A DNA stretch of 18,438 nucleotides, from assembly GCA_002789815.1 (NCBI GenBank), contig PFTZ01000032.1, forward strand, positions 1-18,438. The letters are read 5' to 3'. The notes below the pieces were generated by a model. The model made no database searches, was not told the DNA's origin, and was given only the letters and a program-made list of their open reading frames with translations. This stretch comes from Candidatus Berkelbacteria bacterium CG_4_9_14_3_um_filter_39_23. GTDB taxonomy: Bacteria; Patescibacteriota; UBA1384; GWA2-35-9; CG2-30-39-44. Shown one piece after another: positions 5,841 to 13,746 of the stretch (position 1 is the first letter of the stretch; each line of letters begins with the position of its first letter). The translations under genes were made by a program, and so were the position numbers.

Positions 5841-7892
5841 ATGGATAAAGATAAGGCAAAAAAGAGAATTGAAAAACTTAAAAAACTGATTGAAAAATAT
5901 CGCTACGCTTATCATGTGCTTGATAAACCATTAGCATCTGACGCGGTAAATGATTCACTAAAGCATGAATTGCAGGATTTGGAAAATAAATTTCCCCAGT
6001 TTATCACTCCGGATTCTCCGACCCAGCGAGTGGGGGGAGAACCACTCAAGCAATTTCAAAAAGTGGTTCATCGCGCGCCAATGTTATCGCTCACGGATAA
6101 TTTTTCTTTGAAAGAAAATTTGGAATGGGAAAAACGGAATGAAAAAATGCTAGGCAGAAAGCCAAATAGCTATTTTGCAGAAATGAAAATTGATGGTTTA
6201 GCAGTGGCGCTCCACTATCAAAATGGAGTTTTTACGCAAGGGCTGACTCGTGGCGATGGCAAAGTCGGCGAGGATGTGACAGAGAATTTAAAAACCATTG
6301 AATCAATTCCGCTTCACATCAATGCCGATTTATCGTTTGAGGCGCGCGGAGAGGTTTATATGAAAAATGATGTGTTTAATAAATTAAATAAAACATATAA
6401 AAAACAAGGCAAGCCGATTTTAGCCAATCCTAGAAACGGGGCGGCTGGTTCGGTTCGTCAGTTAAATCCGCGACTTGCTTCTGAAAGAAAGTTAAGTTTT
6501 ATGGGATACGATATTTTAATAAATGAAAAAATAATAAATCAAAACGAAGAATTACGACTCAAAATTCAAAATTTAAAAACACACAAAGACAAGCATAAAC
6601 TGCTAAAACAACTTGGTTTTGTGGTGGCAGAAGGTAAAGAGTGCAAGGATCTAAACGAGGTACAAAAATTTTATGAATCAGTTGATAAAAAACGAGACAA
6701 ACTCGATTTTCAAATTGACGGAGTTTGGATAGGCGTTGATTCAAACACGGACTTTGAAAAATTAGGCGTTGTCGGCAAAGCGCCTCGGGGCGCGATTGCC
6801 TACAAGTTTCCAGCCCAAGAAAAAACAACAATTTTAAAAGATATAATCAACCAAATTGGACGGACTGGGAGAATCACGCCAGTGGCGATTATGGAGCCAG
6901 TTAATTTAGCTGGCACAACTGTTACGCGCGCCACGCTCCATAATTGGGAGGAAATTGAAAAAAAGGATATTCGCGTTGGCGATACAATTATTGTCAGAAA
7001 AGCTGGCGATATAATTCCCGAAGTTGTCAAATCAATTAGCGAGTTAAGATCGGCGCAGAGCAAAAAGCTAATTGCTCCGAAAGAATGTCCTAATTGTTAT
7101 AAACCTTTACAAAAAAGAAAAGCTGATCAAATCGATTTGTATTGCCTGGACACTAGTTGCGGGCAAACTAAAATAAAACAGCTTATTCATTTTGTCTCAA
7201 AAAAAGCTTTTGATATTGATGGGCTGGGCAGGAAAATTATTGAGCAACTTTATTCTGTTGGTTTGGTTAAAGACGAGGCAGATATATTTAAGTTAAAGCA
7301 AAGTGATTTAGCGCCACTTGAGCGGTTTGCTGAAAAAAGCAGTCAGAACATTATTGACGCTATCCAGCGCGCCAAAGAAATTACATTGGCTCGTTTTATA
7401 TTTTCACTTGGCATTTTGCACATTGGCGAAGTAGCGTCTAGTAGTATTGCTTTGGATTTTTCAAGCGGTAAAAAAATAATTGTGCCTTACGAATTTTGTC
7501 AAGCAATAAAATTGCGATCGCAAGATGAATGGATGATGATTCGCGATTTTGGACCAGAAGGCGCTCGGGCGTTATATTTATATTTTCAAAAACCAGAGAA
7601 TGCAAAAAAGATGATTGACCTGACTAAGCTAGGGATTAAATTAAAATTGCCTGATAAAAAACTTCAAACACTCAAAAACAAAACTTTTGTTTTAACTGGC
7701 GAGTTAGAAACTTTTACGCGCGAGACTGCGGAAAATGAAATTCGCTTGCGTGGGGGATTGGCGTCCAGCAGTATTTCTAAAGATACAGATTTTTTGGTGG
7801 TTGGTAAGAACCCTGGATCAAAGCTAGCCAAAGCGCAAAAATTAAATGCTAAGATTATTAGCGAAAAAGAACTATTAAAATTATTTAAATGA
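5841..7892 (+). CDS. ligA: NAD-dependent DNA ligase LigA
   Basis: LigA seals nicks between Okazaki fragments and in repair, using NAD+. The 683 residues have the full order: the Ia NMN-binding domain (1-75), the adenylation domain with nucleophile Lys116 in MKIDG, then GEVYM and NPRNGAAGSVRQL. The OB fold follows (about 325-405, including NQIGRTGRITPVA). A four-Cys zinc finger (Cys416, 419, 435, 440), helix-hairpin-helix repeats (about 450-590) and a C-terminal BRCT domain (about 608-683) complete it. In domain Ia the tyrosine of the usual DAEYD motif is Asn37 (DAVND), while Tyr24-His25, Asp34 and Asp38 remain. In E. coli LigA the matching Tyr35 contacts the NMN half of NAD. Its loss may be a lineage trait or compensated. 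The stop TGA overlaps the next gene's ATG. Confidence 0.97.
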   Translation: MDKDKAKKRIEKLKKLIEKYRYAYHVLDKPLASDAVNDSLKHELQDLENKFPQFITPDSPTQRVGGEPLKQFQKVVHRAPMLSLTDNFSLKENLEWEKRNEKMLGRKPNSYFAEMKIDGLAVALHYQNGVFTQGLTRGDGKVGEDVTENLKTIESIPLHINADLSFEARGEVYMKNDVFNKLNKTYKKQGKPILANPRNGAAGSVRQLNPRLASERKLSFMGYDILINEKIINQNEELRLKIQNLKTHKDKHKLLKQLGFVVAEGKECKDLNEVQKFYESVDKKRDKLDFQIDGVWIGVDSNTDFEKLGVVGKAPRGAIAYKFPAQEKTTILKDIINQIGRTGRITPVAIMEPVNLAGTTVTRATLHNWEEIEKKDIRVGDTIIVRKAGDIIPEVVKSISELRSAQSKKLIAPKECPNCYKPLQKRKADQIDLYCLDTSCGQTKIKQLIHFVSKKAFDIDGLGRKIIEQLYSVGLVKDEADIFKLKQSDLAPLERFAEKSSQNIIDAIQRAKEITLARFIFSLGILHIGEVASSSIALDFSSGKKIIVPYEFCQAIKLRSQDEWMMIRDFGPEGARALYLYFQKPENAKKMIDLTKLGIKLKLPDKKLQTLKNKTFVLTGELETFTRETAENEIRLRGGLASSSISKDTDFLVVGKNPGSKLAKAQKLNAKIISEKELLKLFK

Positions 7893-9133
7893 TATCTAGG
7901 CGCTGGGCGATAATTGGGATAATCGGAGCGATTGCTTTAGCCGAGCTAGTTTTTATTGCTTTGATTGAAATTGGCAAGCTAGATCTTTTTGGGGTAAATA
8001 AAAAAAATAAAGAGCAAGTAATTAAAAATTATTTAGGCATCGATGGGTTGCCGAGTAATGAGGTTGCTACCGATCTTGGGGCTAAATGGACACGGGTTTT
8101 TTTATCCTGGAAAGAAATTGATGAAAATGGCTGGGACGAGTTTTCGCAAAAAATAGATCAACTGGGTGGCACTCAGCTAGTTGCGACCATTTTAGCTGAT
8201 AATCCCAAAGAGATAATTTGCACTCAAGGGGCGGGGAGTTGTCCTATCGCGGAAATCGTTCGTTACGAAGAATTTGTTCGGATAGCGTCCAGGCAGTATG
8301 CCGGTAAAATTAAATTTTGGCAAATTGAGGACGAAGTGTTCAGTCCAAAAAGTACCTGGCAGGGAAGCGTGGAGCAATATCAAAAAGTTTTAGAAACCGC
8401 ATACAAAATATTAAAAAACGCCAGTAAGGATAATCAAATAATTTTAGGTGGAATTAATTTGAAAAATTTGTCAGTCAATCAGCCAACCAATGACTTACAA
8501 ATAATTGAGGGGAATCTAGCAAAAGTTTTTGCTAATCCAGAATTTTTTGATATTGTTGACACTCGTTTTTTTGACACAATAGCCAGTATTTCAGCGCGTA
8601 TTAAGTGGCTTGATAAAAAGATGCGCGCTTTTAATTTTCAAAAACCGATTTGGTCGCTCGGAATTTCTGGACCTGATTTATCCTCCGGCGCTTATAGCGA
8701 GGATACGCAGGCAGAGGAGATTGCCAAAAGAATGTTGGCAGGGTTTGAGGCTGGCGCCGAGAAACTTTTTTATTTTCGTTATCAGTCGCTTGACACTGGG
8801 CAGTCTGATCCCCTTTCAGCCACGCTTGGTTTGGTTGAAACGGGTGGTAAACAAAAAAAACCATTTAAAGCGTATAAATTTATGTCAGAAAAAATCAGCG
8901 GTTTTTCATCGCTGAAAAATCTAAATTTAACCGGGGGCGCTACTGGTTATCAGCTGTCGTTTAATGACAGAAAGCCCCTGTTTGTGATATGGGCAAGCGC
9001 CCCATTGGTGGTAAAGTTGCCACAAGAAATTTTACCAATCGTCAAAGAATATGATTATCTTGGCAATCCGATTGCGATCGCAGAAAGAAATGTCAACATC
9101 TCATCGCAACCGATTTTTATTGAGATAGAATAA
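7889..9133 (+). CDS. Membrane-anchored glycoside-hydrolase-like protein (TIM-barrel, clan GH-A type)
   Basis: The 414 residues start with a transmembrane anchor (about 7-28), leaving the rest outside. Residues 45-335 read like a GH39/GH5-type TIM barrel: GAKWTRVFLSWKEID (64-78), a G.QLVATI strand, WQIEDE (144-149) and, near strand 8, GFEAGAEKLFYFRYQSLD. A beta-rich C-terminal segment follows (about 350-414). In active GH-A enzymes the strand-4 motif ends in Asn-Glu; here it is Asp148-Glu149. The expected nucleophile Glu on strand 7 is not evident, since that strand reads KPIWSLGISGPD. It may therefore be a non-catalytic carbohydrate-binding relative. The ATG overlaps the ligA stop (ATGA), implying translational coupling, with no obvious functional link. 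The fold call is by pattern, not by search. Confidence 0.65.
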   Translation: MISRRWAIIGIIGAIALAELVFIALIEIGKLDLFGVNKKNKEQVIKNYLGIDGLPSNEVATDLGAKWTRVFLSWKEIDENGWDEFSQKIDQLGGTQLVATILADNPKEIICTQGAGSCPIAEIVRYEEFVRIASRQYAGKIKFWQIEDEVFSPKSTWQGSVEQYQKVLETAYKILKNASKDNQIILGGINLKNLSVNQPTNDLQIIEGNLAKVFANPEFFDIVDTRFFDTIASISARIKWLDKKMRAFNFQKPIWSLGISGPDLSSGAYSEDTQAEEIAKRMLAGFEAGAEKLFYFRYQSLDTGQSDPLSATLGLVETGGKQKKPFKAYKFMSEKISGFSSLKNLNLTGGATGYQLSFNDRKPLFVIWASAPLVVKLPQEILPIVKEYDYLGNPIAIAERNVNISSQPIFIEIE

Positions 9134-9147
9134 TTCTGCTAGCGGTA

Positions 9148-9176
9148 TTCACAAAACCATGCTAATTTGTTATCAT
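9148..9176 (+). promoter_or_regulatory. Promoter of the gatC operon (leaderless type)
   Basis: TTCACA (9148-9153), a 17-base spacer, TATCAT (9171-9176), with TG at 9168-9169 giving an extended -10. The gatC ATG at 9183 follows after 6 bases. Packing downstream suggests that this promoter drives everything through gatB. Confidence 0.75.
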
Positions 9177-9182
9177 TAAAAT

Positions 9183-9479
9183 ATGAGCAAGAAATTTCAA
9201 ATAGATCATTTGGCGAATCTTTCGAATTTAAAGTTACGGCAAAAAGAAGAAAAAAAATATACCAGCCAAATCGTTAAAATTTTGGAATATATCGAAAGTT
9301 TGCACAACGCCCAGACAGACAATAGAAAAATTATCGGGCAAATTATCGGGCTTAAAAATGTTTGGCGTAAAGATACGGTAAGGGAAAGCTTGCCCGTTAA
9401 GTATGTGTTAGATAATGCGAAAAATACTCATAGCAATTTTTTCAAAGTTGGGGCGATATTTGAGAATAGGGACAATTAA
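9183..9479 (+). CDS. gatC: Asp/Glu-tRNA amidotransferase subunit C
   Basis: GatC wraps around the GatA-GatB interface and stabilises the complex. The 98 residues match the family in length and pattern: an N-terminal helix ending HLANLSNLKL, a helix with QIVKILEYIESL, and a C-terminal stretch with the typical R.D.V.ES motif (RKDTVRESLP) leading to NA....SNFFKVG. The HLANLSNLKL segment corresponds to the common LA.L..L.L pattern. It has a leaderless promoter and abuts gatA with no intervening base, so the two are surely cotranscribed and probably translationally coupled. Confidence 0.92.
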   Translation: MSKKFQIDHLANLSNLKLRQKEEKKYTSQIVKILEYIESLHNAQTDNRKIIGQIIGLKNVWRKDTVRESLPVKYVLDNAKNTHSNFFKVGAIFENRDN

Positions 9480-10898
9480 ATGAATTTGCAAAATCTAACA
9501 ATCAGTCAAATTCAAAAAGACAGAAAAGCTAACAAATATTCAAGCGCCAGTTTAACACAGGCATATTTTACAGCAATTGAAAAATATAATTCTAAATTAA
9601 ATGCTTATTTGGCTTTGTGCAAAGAGCAAGCAATTGTCAAAGCGCGCGCGTCAGACAAGCGCTTGGCGCCTGGTAAACTGCGTAGCCAATTAGACGGTAT
9701 TCCAATTGCCATTAAAGATGTGATTTGTACCAAAGGAGTTAAAACAACCGCCAGCTCAAATATATTAAAAAATTTTATTCCGCCGTATAGCGCGACCGTA
9801 ATCGAAAAGCTAGATCAAGCAGGCGCTGTGATTTTAGGCAAAACTAATCTTGACGCTTTTGCTCACGGTTCGTCAACAGAAAATTCTGATTTCGGAGTAA
9901 CGAAAAATCCTTGGGATATGGGGAGAGTGCCGGGCGGTTCTTCGGGCGGATCAGCGGTAGTAATATCAGCCGGACTTGCAACAATAGCGCTTGGATCTGA
10001 TACTGGCGGATCGATTCGTCACCCAGCGTCGCTCTGTGGCATCACTGGTTTTAAGCCAACTTATGGCGCTGTTTCACGGTATGGTTTGATTGCCATGGCA
10101 TCAAGTTTTGACCAAATTGGTCCGATGGCAAGCACAGCGCAAGACGCGAGAATTTTATTTGATACAATTTCCGGTAAGGACGATAAAGACGCAACCTCGT
10201 TTGATTTGGATAAGCCAATCCGTCAATCAGATAAAAAGAAAAATTTTACGATTGGAATACCAAAAGAATTTATCACCGATGATGTTGACCCAGATGTAAA
10301 AAAAGCCATTGAGAATGCGATAACAATTTTAGAAAAAAATGGCGCTAAAATTAAAGAAATTTCTTTGCCTCACGCCAAATACGCGCTTGCAGTTTATTAT
10401 ATTATTCAGACAACCGAAGTGGCGTCTAATTTGGCTCGTTTTAGCGGAGTGCATTTTGGTGAAGCTCGAGATCAATTCGGGCAAGAGGCAAAGCGTCGAA
10501 TAATGCTCGGTACTTTTGTGTCAAGCGCTGGCTACGCTGACAAGTATTATCAAAAAGCTCAGGAAGTAAGAGTGCTGGTCAAAGAGGATTTTGATCGGGC
10601 ATTTAAAAAGGTAGATTTAATTGTTGGTCCGGTCGCGCCCTCGCCGGCATTTAAAATTGGTGAGAAAACTGGCGATCCATTAAAGATGTATCTGTCGGAT
10701 ATTCTAACTGTGCCAGTTAATCCAGCTGGTTTACCGGCAATTTCTATTCCTTGTGGGACAGTTGAGAGAAATAAAAAAGATTTACCGGTTGGTTTACAGA
10801 TTATTGGACCGCAAAAAGCGGATTATGATGTGCTGGATCTGGCAGAGTATTTTCAGCAGATTACCGATTTTCATTTATTAAAACCAAATCTATATTAA
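9480..10898 (+). CDS. gatA: Asp/Glu-tRNA amidotransferase subunit A (amidase)
   Basis: GatA releases ammonia from glutamine and feeds it to GatB for amidation of Glu-tRNA(Gln) and/or Asp-tRNA(Asn). The 472 residues carry the amidase-signature triad Lys79 (IAIKD), Ser154 (GGSSGGS) and Ser178 (DTGGSIR). These positions are identical to the numbering in Staphylococcus aureus GatA. Other conserved blocks are LDGIPIAIKD, AVILGKTNLDAFAHGSSTENS, GFKPTYGAVSRYGLIAMASS and, near the end, PVNPAGLPAISIPCG with PVGLQIIGP. The start directly follows the gatC stop. Length and catalytic residues are normal. Confidence 0.97.
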   Translation: MNLQNLTISQIQKDRKANKYSSASLTQAYFTAIEKYNSKLNAYLALCKEQAIVKARASDKRLAPGKLRSQLDGIPIAIKDVICTKGVKTTASSNILKNFIPPYSATVIEKLDQAGAVILGKTNLDAFAHGSSTENSDFGVTKNPWDMGRVPGGSSGGSAVVISAGLATIALGSDTGGSIRHPASLCGITGFKPTYGAVSRYGLIAMASSFDQIGPMASTAQDARILFDTISGKDDKDATSFDLDKPIRQSDKKKNFTIGIPKEFITDDVDPDVKKAIENAITILEKNGAKIKEISLPHAKYALAVYYIIQTTEVASNLARFSGVHFGEARDQFGQEAKRRIMLGTFVSSAGYADKYYQKAQEVRVLVKEDFDRAFKKVDLIVGPVAPSPAFKIGEKTGDPLKMYLSDILTVPVNPAGLPAISIPCGTVERNKKDLPVGLQIIGPQKADYDVLDLAEYFQQITDFHLLKPNLY

Positions 10899-10910
10899 GA
10901 GGGAGTTTTT

Positions 10911-11579
10911 GTGGGAAAAATTAAAAAAATAAAACAAGCTAGAAAGTTGCTCGAGATCGAAGAAATGCAAAAAAAAGAAAATAAACAATCAATGTGGACG
11001 CGAAATATTTTGTTAATTTCAGTTATTGGTATTTTTGCGATCGCAATTATACTCACCAAAATAAACACAAATAATGGAGATACTATGACAACAAAAATAA
11101 ATATGAAAACCAACAAGGGGGATATTATTATCGAACTTTTTCCCGATAAAGCGCCAAAAGCAGTGGAGAATTTTATGTCTTTAGCTGAAAAAGGTTATTA
11201 TAATAATTTAATTTTTCATCGCGTAATTAATAATTTTATGATTCAGGCTGGCGATCCATTTTGCAGTGACAATGATGAAAAGACCCAGTGTGGCACAGGC
11301 GGGCAGTCAATTTGGGGAGAACCTTTTAAAGATGAAAAAAATGAACTATTGGTGGACACTGGCGCGCTGGCTATGGCAAACTCAGGACCCGACACCAACG
11401 GTTCGCAGTTTTTTATTGTTACCGGTCCGCATCAAAAGCATCTTGACGGAAAGCACATAGTTTTTGGAAAAGTAGTGGAAGGTATGGATGTGGCAGATGC
11501 GATTGCGAAAGTAGCAACTGACGATAACGACCAGCCAAGCGCTGATGTAAAAATCAAAAAAATTGAAATTATAAAATAA
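10911..11579 (+). CDS. Membrane-anchored cyclophilin-type peptidyl-prolyl isomerase
   Basis: Cyclophilins catalyse cis-trans isomerisation at proline. The 222 residues comprise a basic cytoplasmic start, a transmembrane helix (about 32-50) and an outward-facing cyclophilin domain (about 60-222). Key motifs are FHRVI with catalytic Arg104, FMIQAGDP, the NTNGSQFFI block and HLDGKHIVFGKV. Between QAGDP and GTGGQSIWGE there is an insertion with two cysteines (118 and 127) that could form a disulfide on the outer face. The start is a GTG 12 bases after gatA, chosen because AAGAGGGAG at 10897-10905 is well placed; the first in-frame ATG would cut into the N-terminal segment. It probably helps fold exported proteins. 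Its place inside the gat operon suggests only cotranscription. Confidence 0.9.
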   Translation: MGKIKKIKQARKLLEIEEMQKKENKQSMWTRNILLISVIGIFAIAIILTKINTNNGDTMTTKINMKTNKGDIIIELFPDKAPKAVENFMSLAEKGYYNNLIFHRVINNFMIQAGDPFCSDNDEKTQCGTGGQSIWGEPFKDEKNELLVDTGALAMANSGPDTNGSQFFIVTGPHQKHLDGKHIVFGKVVEGMDVADAIAKVATDDNDQPSADVKIKKIEIIK

Positions 11580-11587
11580 TTAGCTCA

Positions 11588-13048
11588 ATGGATATTAAAA
11601 GTATAAAAGAAAATGGAGTTATTTTTACTCCCCAATGGGTGGTTGATTTTATGGTAGAAGAGATATTTGCTAACAGGAAAATAAAAGGGAATGAAAAGAT
11701 GCTTGACGCTGGTTGCGGTGAGGGGGTATTTGCGACCACGATAGTGCGGAAATTTGCAGAATTATCTGGCAAGAGGGTAGAAAAAGTCATTGAGGAAAAT
11801 ATCTATTTTATTGATATATTAAAGAAACATATTAAATCAACAAAACAAAATTTACAAAAATTATCAACCAAAAAAATCAAGAAATATAATGCGATAAATA
11901 GCGATTTTTGTTTTCATGAGTTTGGCGAAAGGTTTGATTTTATTATTGGAAACCCACCTTATGTTAGAATACAAAATTTGAATGATAGGAGAGAGCAATT
12001 GCAAAAAAAATATATTACTGCTTCAAACGGTTCAGTTGATTTGTATTTTTGTTTTTTTGAACAAGCTTTAAAATTGTTAAACAAGGGTGGCAAGATTTCA
12101 TTTATCACTCCTAATTCTCATTTTTACTCTAGCGCCGGGAAAAATTTGCGCCAGCTGATACTCCAGCATATAATCAAAATAGTAAATTTTGATCATTTCC
12201 AAGTTTTTAAAGACGCAACCACATATACAGCCATTACATTTTTGCAAAAAGAAAAAGCCAGCAATTTTTTATATACTGAAAATTATAAAAACAATTTCAA
12301 TGAGTTGGAATATAAAAATATTTTAACTCAGCATATGAAGCCCGAAAGATGGGAGTTTTTTGATGGAAAATATTTAGATAAAATTATTAAACTTAATAAA
12401 AAGTATTCCGCGCTTCAAGAAATCGCAGATATTCATTACGGAATAGCAACGTTAAAAGATGACATCTATATTTTTTCCCCCGAAGCAACAGACAATTTTT
12501 TTTATTATTTTAACAATCATAAAATTGAAAAGGATTTGTGTGTTCCGATTATTAAAGCATCGACATACAAAGGCAAGGATCAAAATCTTTTTCTCATCTT
12601 TCCATATAAAAATGAAAAAATAATATCATCAGCCGTTATGCGGCAGCATTACACGGAAGCATATAAATATTTCCTAAGTCAACGCAATATTTTAGCCACA
12701 AGGGACAAGGGGGGCGGTATAAATTATGAAGAATTTTACGCTTTTGGAAGAAATCAGGGGCTAAAAACTAGTTTTGGAAAAAAGATAATAACCAGCACAA
12801 TGAATATCTCGCCACGTTTTTTTGTAATTGAAAATGAGAAAACAAGTTTTTATGCAGGATATTGCGTCAAACCAAAACACAATATTGATATGTACGAGTT
12901 GAGCAAAGCATTAAATTCTGATTTGATGAAAGAGCATATCAGCTCGGTTTCAAAAAGCTACCGAGGAGGATACAAATCATATGCAAAAAGTTTTTTAAAA
13001 GATTTTGTGCATCCCCAATTTTACAAGTCTCAGCCAACATTATTTTAA
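11588..13048 (+). CDS. Adenine-specific DNA methyltransferase (Eco57I/TaqI type, gamma class)
   Basis: It should transfer a methyl group from S-adenosylmethionine to N6 of adenine in a specific DNA site. The 486 residues show motif X near the start (GVIFTPQWVVDFMV, 10-23), motif I (MLDAGCGEGVF, 38-48), catalytic motif IV NPPY (122-125) and GGKISFITPNSHFYS (167-181). The order X-I-IV with a C-terminal target-recognition region is the gamma class. The C-terminal half carries phrases usual in such recognition domains: HYGIATLKDDIYIF, FGRNQGLKTSFGKKII and YRGGYKSYAKSFL. It starts 8 bases after the cyclophilin stop without a Shine-Dalgarno; a TATAAA/TAAAAT stretch at 11570-11577 might be its own -10. 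The gene is markedly A/T-richer than gatA, suggesting acquisition. The next gene is a plausible partner endonuclease. Confidence 0.9.
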   Translation: MDIKSIKENGVIFTPQWVVDFMVEEIFANRKIKGNEKMLDAGCGEGVFATTIVRKFAELSGKRVEKVIEENIYFIDILKKHIKSTKQNLQKLSTKKIKKYNAINSDFCFHEFGERFDFIIGNPPYVRIQNLNDRREQLQKKYITASNGSVDLYFCFFEQALKLLNKGGKISFITPNSHFYSSAGKNLRQLILQHIIKIVNFDHFQVFKDATTYTAITFLQKEKASNFLYTENYKNNFNELEYKNILTQHMKPERWEFFDGKYLDKIIKLNKKYSALQEIADIHYGIATLKDDIYIFSPEATDNFFYYFNNHKIEKDLCVPIIKASTYKGKDQNLFLIFPYKNEKIISSAVMRQHYTEAYKYFLSQRNILATRDKGGGINYEEFYAFGRNQGLKTSFGKKIITSTMNISPRFFVIENEKTSFYAGYCVKPKHNIDMYELSKALNSDLMKEHISSVSKSYRGGYKSYAKSFLKDFVHPQFYKSQPTLF

Positions 13049-13058
13049 CTAAAAAATT

Positions 13059-13745
13059 ATGAAAAAATTATCTGATAGATTTATTGAAGCAATTAATATT
13101 TCTTTCGTGGCTTACAATAAAAAAGGTGGCGCGAGAAGTAATAAAAAATTAATTCCAATTCATAAATTTTTATCTGAAACAATTTTGCATAAGCTTAAAA
13201 ATGGATATTCTATAAAATCTTTAGGGATTGGTGATAGCAAAGAAGCGATAATGAACGGAAAATATTATCCAAAAAATTTGGATATAGCAGTTTTTAAAAA
13301 CCAGAAAATCATTGCGACCGTTAGCTTTAAATTTGTGACTTCAAATTTTAAGCAAAACGCAAATAATTATTTTGAAAATTTAATGGGTGAAACCGCTAAC
13401 ATAAGACGACAAAATATCGGCTTTGCTCATTTTTTAGCGCTTCGCGGGCATACGCCGTATTACTCAAAAAATAAAGATAATTTGCGCGGTAAAGAAAAGA
13501 AAGTAGAAATTATTTCCGAAAAAAATTTACAGAAATATATAAAATTATTTAATGATATGGATTTCCCCCATAAACCGGATTTGCTGGGTATTCGTTTGGT
13601 AGATTTTGACCAAAATGGAAAAGCTTATTTGGCTAATTTAACCGATTCTGATTTTTCAATGTCAACACAAAAGTTGCTACAAAACGGCTTTTCTTTGGAA
13701 AATTTTATTGATAAATTTATCCACCTCGTTAAATTAAAAAGCTAA
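13059..13745 (+). CDS. Probable type II restriction endonuclease, partner of the methyltransferase
   Basis: No family is recognised with certainty; the call rests mainly on position, 10 bases after a gamma-class methyltransferase. The 228-residue basic protein has a central segment typical of PD-(D/E)XK nucleases. KNLDIAVFKN supplies Asp75 on a strand, and IIATVSFKF on the next strand supplies Lys91. A following NANNYFENLMGETANI block (100-115) recalls the polar stretch after the catalytic Lys in PaeR7I/XhoI-like enzymes. The acidic residue usually two before the Lys is Ser89, so the site is a variant; Glu106 or Glu111 could substitute. A CTCGAG specificity is not supported, because four such sites occur in this window. 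The composition is A/T-rich like the methyltransferase. It could alternatively be another DNA-binding or regulatory partner. Confidence 0.6.
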   Translation: MKKLSDRFIEAINISFVAYNKKGGARSNKKLIPIHKFLSETILHKLKNGYSIKSLGIGDSKEAIMNGKYYPKNLDIAVFKNQKIIATVSFKFVTSNFKQNANNYFENLMGETANIRRQNIGFAHFLALRGHTPYYSKNKDNLRGKEKKVEIISEKNLQKYIKLFNDMDFPHKPDLLGIRLVDFDQNGKAYLANLTDSDFSMSTQKLLQNGFSLENFIDKFIHLVKLKS

Positions 13746-13746
13746 A

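Noticed and set aside
5622..5915. Longer 97-residue reading of the minus-strand small gene
   Set aside because: The extra N-terminal part overlaps ligA and its promoter and is a Phe/Ile-rich translation of A/T-rich DNA; the SD-like site and composition support the start at 5774.
11588..13745. XhoI/PaeR7I-like CTCGAG specificity for the restriction-modification pair
   Set aside because: CTCGAG occurs at 4511, 10465, 10950 and 14680, about what composition predicts, so there is no avoidance signal.
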